64,000 bases of DNA from NCBI GenBank assembly GCA_044598425.1, contig CP172536.1, positions 2,356,001 to 2,420,000 on the forward strand, read 5' to 3'. Made by a program: the position numbers and the translations under genes. Below, in pieces: positions 61,341-64,000 of this stretch. How positions within the stretch are numbered: the first letter of the stretch is position 1; each line of letters starts with the position of its first letter. The notes under the pieces are model-generated. The model was given only the letters and a program-made list of their open reading frames with translations. It was not told where the DNA came from and did not search any database. This DNA comes from JAEVLT01 sp044598425. GTDB lineage: Bacteria > Bacillota > Bacilli > Bacillales > Cytobacillaceae.

Positions 61341-62801
61341 TCAATTTTTTTGATAGCGCAATATCGGCTTTCTCGCCGCTGTTGCTTCATCCAAGCGCCC
61401 AACAACAGTTGTATGCGGTGCTTCCTGGACAATTTCAGGCGTCTCTTCCGCTTCTTTTGCAATTTGGATCATTGCATCGATAAAAGCGTCAAGCGTTTCC
61501 TTAGACTCCGTTTCAGTTGGTTCGATCATGATACACTCTTCAACATTTAACGGGAAGTAAATGGTTGGCGGATGGTAGCCAAAGTCTAAAAGACGCTTCG
61601 CAATATCCAATGTACGCACGCCCAGTTTTTTCTGACGGCGGCCGCTGAGAACAAACTCGTGCTTGCAGTGCTGGTCAAACGGCAAATCATAAAATTCAGC
61701 GAGTCTTCGCATCATGTAATTCGCATTTAAAACAGCGAACTCCGTAACAGCTTTCAAGCCGTCCGGACCCATTGTGCGAATATACGTATAAGCACGGACG
61801 TTAATGCCGAAGTTGCCGTAATATGGTTTCACACGGCCAATTGACTGCGGCCGGTCATAGTCGAGAAAATACTCTTCGCCCCGTTTGGCGATAACTGGCT
61901 TCGGCAGGAACGGAATTAAATCCGCTTTAACACCGACAGGTCCTGAACCTGGTCCTCCGCCGCCATGCGGCCCGGTAAAGGTTTTATGAAGGTTTAAGTG
62001 AACAACATCGAAGCCCATATCACCAGGGCGCGCTTTTGATAATACGGCATTCAAGTTTGCCCCATCGTAATATACTTTGCCGCCTGCAGCATGAACGAGC
62101 TCAGCTACTTCCAGGATATTTTCTTCGAATAAGCCCAGCGTGTTTGGGTTGGTTAACATTAAAGCAGCAGTATCCGAACCGACCACACTCCTTAAATCAT
62201 CGAGATCCACAAGGCCCTTTTCATTCGATTTTACTGTCACAACCTCGAGGCCTGCCACAGTCGCCGAAGCCGGGTTTGTTCCGTGAGCTGAATCAGGAAT
62301 AATTACTTTCGTCCGGTTCAGGTCACCATTTGCTTCATGAAAAGCGCGAATGAGCATGAGACCCGTCCATTCACCGTGCGCCCCTGCAGCTGGCTGCAGC
62401 GTTACTTCGTCCATCCCTGTGATTTCAATTAAATGCTGCTGCAAATCGTACAGTAGCTCAAGAGCGCCTTGTACCGAGCTTTCATCCTGAAGAGGATGGA
62501 TATGGGCAAAGCCATTAAAGCGGGCAACATTTTCATTCATTTTCGGGTTGTACTTCATTGTGCAAGAACCAAGCGGATAAAAACCTGAATCGACACCATG
62601 GTTTCGTTTCGACAAGGCTGTGTAATGGCGCATGATATCGAGTTCAGATACTTCCGGAAGTTCAGGTGCCTCTTCACGCAAATACTCTTTAGGAAGCAGA
62701 CTTTCAAGTGGTGCATCCGGTACATCCATTTCAGGGAGACTGTAGCCAACGCGACCTGTTTTCGTTAATTCAAAAATAAGCGGCTGATCTTGATTATGCA
62801 T
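61341..62801 (-). CDS. gcvPB: Glycine dehydrogenase (decarboxylating) subunit 2
   Basis: A 486-residue PLP-dependent P-protein half that decarboxylates glycine and passes the aminomethyl group to lipoyl-GcvH. The PLP lysine is K273 in LNLHKTFTGPHGGGGPG; PDSAHGTNPASA and YDGANLNA are the cofactor-binding segments. Its start overlaps the gcvPA stop by 8 nt. Last gene of the operon. Confidence 0.96.
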   Translation of the reverse strand: MHNQDQPLIFELTKTGRVGYSLPEMDVPDAPLESLLPKEYLREEAPELPEVSELDIMRHYTALSKRNHGVDSGFYPLGSCTMKYNPKMNENVARFNGFAHIHPLQDESSVQGALELLYDLQQHLIEITGMDEVTLQPAAGAHGEWTGLMLIRAFHEANGDLNRTKVIIPDSAHGTNPASATVAGLEVVTVKSNEKGLVDLDDLRSVVGSDTAALMLTNPNTLGLFEENILEVAELVHAAGGKVYYDGANLNAVLSKARPGDMGFDVVHLNLHKTFTGPHGGGGPGSGPVGVKADLIPFLPKPVIAKRGEEYFLDYDRPQSIGRVKPYYGNFGINVRAYTYIRTMGPDGLKAVTEFAVLNANYMMRRLAEFYDLPFDQHCKHEFVLSGRRQKKLGVRTLDIAKRLLDFGYHPPTIYFPLNVEECIMIEPTETESKETLDAFIDAMIQIAKEAEETPEIVQEAPHTTVVGRLDEATAARKPILRYQKN

Positions 62802-64000
62802 GATAATCCCCCATTTCTTTCACAAAAGTATCAATTTCTTCCTTTGTTCTCTGCTCTGTAACGGCTACCAGCATGTGGTTTGCTAACTCAGGATCATCAC
62901 GCCCAAGGTCATAGCCGCCAATGATTCCTTTTTGGAGCAGGAGTTTGTTTACTTCTTTAACCGGTCTGTTTAGTTTAAGGATGAATTCATTAAACGAAGG
63001 ACCGTCATTTACGATCTCAAATCCACTCTGTTTCAGGGCGGTTTTTGCATAATGAGCTTTTTGCATGTTCGCCAGCGCCATTTCACGAACGCCTTTTTTT
63101 CCAAGGGCTATCATTGCAACCGATGCTGCCAGTGCATTTAAAGCTTGGTTCGAACAGATATTTGACGTCGCCTTATCGCGACGGATATGCTGCTCGCGCG
63201 CTTGCAGTGTAAGAACAAATCCACGGCGCCCCTGGTCATCAACCGTCTGGCCAACCAGCCTTCCTGGCACCTTTCTCATCAATTTATTGGTTACAGCGAA
63301 ATAACCGCAATGAGGGCCGCCAAAAGCAGTTGGAATTCCAAACACCTGAGCGTCGCCTACCACGATGTCAGCCCCAAACTGACCAGGAGGAGTCAAAGCG
63401 CCGAGAGATAACGGGTTGCTCGAAACGACAAATAGAGATTTATTGGCATGGGCGATTTCTCCCAGCTCCTTCAATGGTTCAATTCTTCCGTAAAAGTTTG
63501 GATACTGGACAATCACAGCAGCAATTTCATCGCTTGCCATGCTTTTTAACGCTTCAAGGTCCGTAATTCCATCCTTCACTGGAATTTCCATCACTTCAAT
63601 GTATTGACCTTTGGCATAGGTCTTTACCACATCTTTTGATTCGGGGTGAATGGCTTTAGAAATCAGCACTTTTTTTCGCTTTGTCTGTCCGGCACTCAGC
63701 ATGGCAGCCTCGGCGAGGGCTGTTCCGCCATCATACATTGATGAATTGGCAACGTCCATTCCCGTTAATTCGCAGATCATCGTTTGAAATTCAAAAATGG
63801 CCTGAAGCTCTCCTTGTGAAATTTCCGGCTGATACGGAGTATAGGCTGTATAAAACTCAGATCGAGAAAGGACGTGATCCACAATGACTGGGATATAGTG
63901 GTCGTACACGCCAGCTCCGAGAAAGGAAACATTTCTTTTTAAATCGGCATTGCGCTCAGCCATCTGCGTCAATTCCCGCATTAACGCCGTTTCAGGCTTT
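62794..64000 (-). CDS. gcvPA: Glycine dehydrogenase (decarboxylating) subunit 1 (5' end outside the window)
   Basis: The N-terminal half-subunit partner of GcvPB. The frame stays open through the right edge (reading KPETALMRELTQMAER inward from the edge), so about 45-50 N-terminal residues lie beyond it; the ATG inside the window is internal. Landmarks: FLGAGVYDHYIP, YTPYQPEISQGELQAIFEFQTMI and the RDKATSNICSNQALNAL segment. gcvT and any glycine riboswitch would lie further upstream, outside. Confidence 0.95.
   Translation of the reverse strand, partial: KPETALMRELTQMAERNADLKRNVSFLGAGVYDHYIPVIVDHVLSRSEFYTAYTPYQPEISQGELQAIFEFQTMICELTGMDVANSSMYDGGTALAEAAMLSAGQTKRKKVLISKAIHPESKDVVKTYAKGQYIEVMEIPVKDGITDLEALKSMASDEIAAVIVQYPNFYGRIEPLKELGEIAHANKSLFVVSSNPLSLGALTPPGQFGADIVVGDAQVFGIPTAFGGPHCGYFAVTNKLMRKVPGRLVGQTVDDQGRRGFVLTLQAREQHIRRDKATSNICSNQALNALAASVAMIALGKKGVREMALANMQKAHYAKTALKQSGFEIVNDGPSFNEFILKLNRPVKEVNKLLLQKGIIGGYDLGRDDPELANHMLVAVTEQRTKEEIDTFVKEMGDYHA

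Noticed and set aside
62794..63981. gcvPA starting at the ATG at 63981
   Set aside because: The frame stays open to the window edge with family-like sequence, and the protein would lack about 50 N-terminal residues; the gene is truncated by the window.

Overview
The window looks like a chromosomal backbone segment of a spore-forming, low-GC Firmicute of the family Bacillaceae (Bacillus in the broad sense). The evidence is a complete spoIIIA operon, spoIVB and spo0A, strong GGAGG-type ribosome binding sites, frequent TTG and GTG starts, and a gene order that largely matches the yqhK-to-yqjE region of Bacillus subtilis. Almost all genes lie on the minus strand. No rRNA, tRNA, CRISPR array, prophage or transposase gene was found. 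Gene names come from sequence recognition and synteny; no database search was run.

Layout from left to right. The first 5 kb hold the start of a CheW-like gene, a VIT-type metal transporter, an M20 tripeptidase-like peptidase, an acyl-CoA carboxylase beta subunit with methylmalonyl-CoA epimerase, and a 32-residue Prli42-like membrane peptide. Next come an L,D-transpeptidase, a YqjA-type membrane protein, the ArtPQR arginine ABC transporter and bacilliredoxin BrxB. From 9.2 to 14.4 kb lie meaB, mutB and mutA, the B12-dependent methylmalonyl-CoA mutase with its chaperone, followed by a decayed GNAT acetyltransferase and a plus-strand ppaC. From 15.9 to 26.4 kb is the branched-chain keto-acid operon ptb-bcd-buk-lpdV-bkdAA-bkdAB-bkdB with its sigma-54 activator gene bkdR and a near-consensus sigma-54 promoter. 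Branched-chain amino acid breakdown (bkd) yields acyl-CoAs and propionyl-CoA, which pccB, mce and mutAB can pass to succinyl-CoA.

From 27 to 43 kb is the conserved core: a YqiK-type phosphodiesterase, spo0A, spoIVB, recN, argR, tlyA, dxs, ispA, xseB, xseA, folD, nusB, yqhY, accC and accB. The eight-gene spoIIIA operon (sigma-E promoter visible) follows, then efp, an Xaa-Pro dipeptidase gene, yqhR, yqhQ, yqhP and yqhO. An accessory block at 53-59.4 kb carries glycerate kinase, a GntP-type permease, a CdaR-type regulator and a class II (B12-dependent) ribonucleotide reductase preceded by two NrdR-like boxes. The window closes with lipM, yqhL, gcvPB and a truncated gcvPA.

I do not see a new multi-gene system. 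The less ordinary content is at small scale: a dispersed repeat that sits directly against intrinsic terminators in three places and has altered one protein's C-terminus; a 52-bp tandem repeat inside the bkd operon; an apparent ATT start codon in spoIIIAD; several microprotein candidates; a GNAT pseudogene; and readable operators for ArgR, FapR, NrdR, BkdR/sigma-54, sigma-H/Spo0A and sigma-E.
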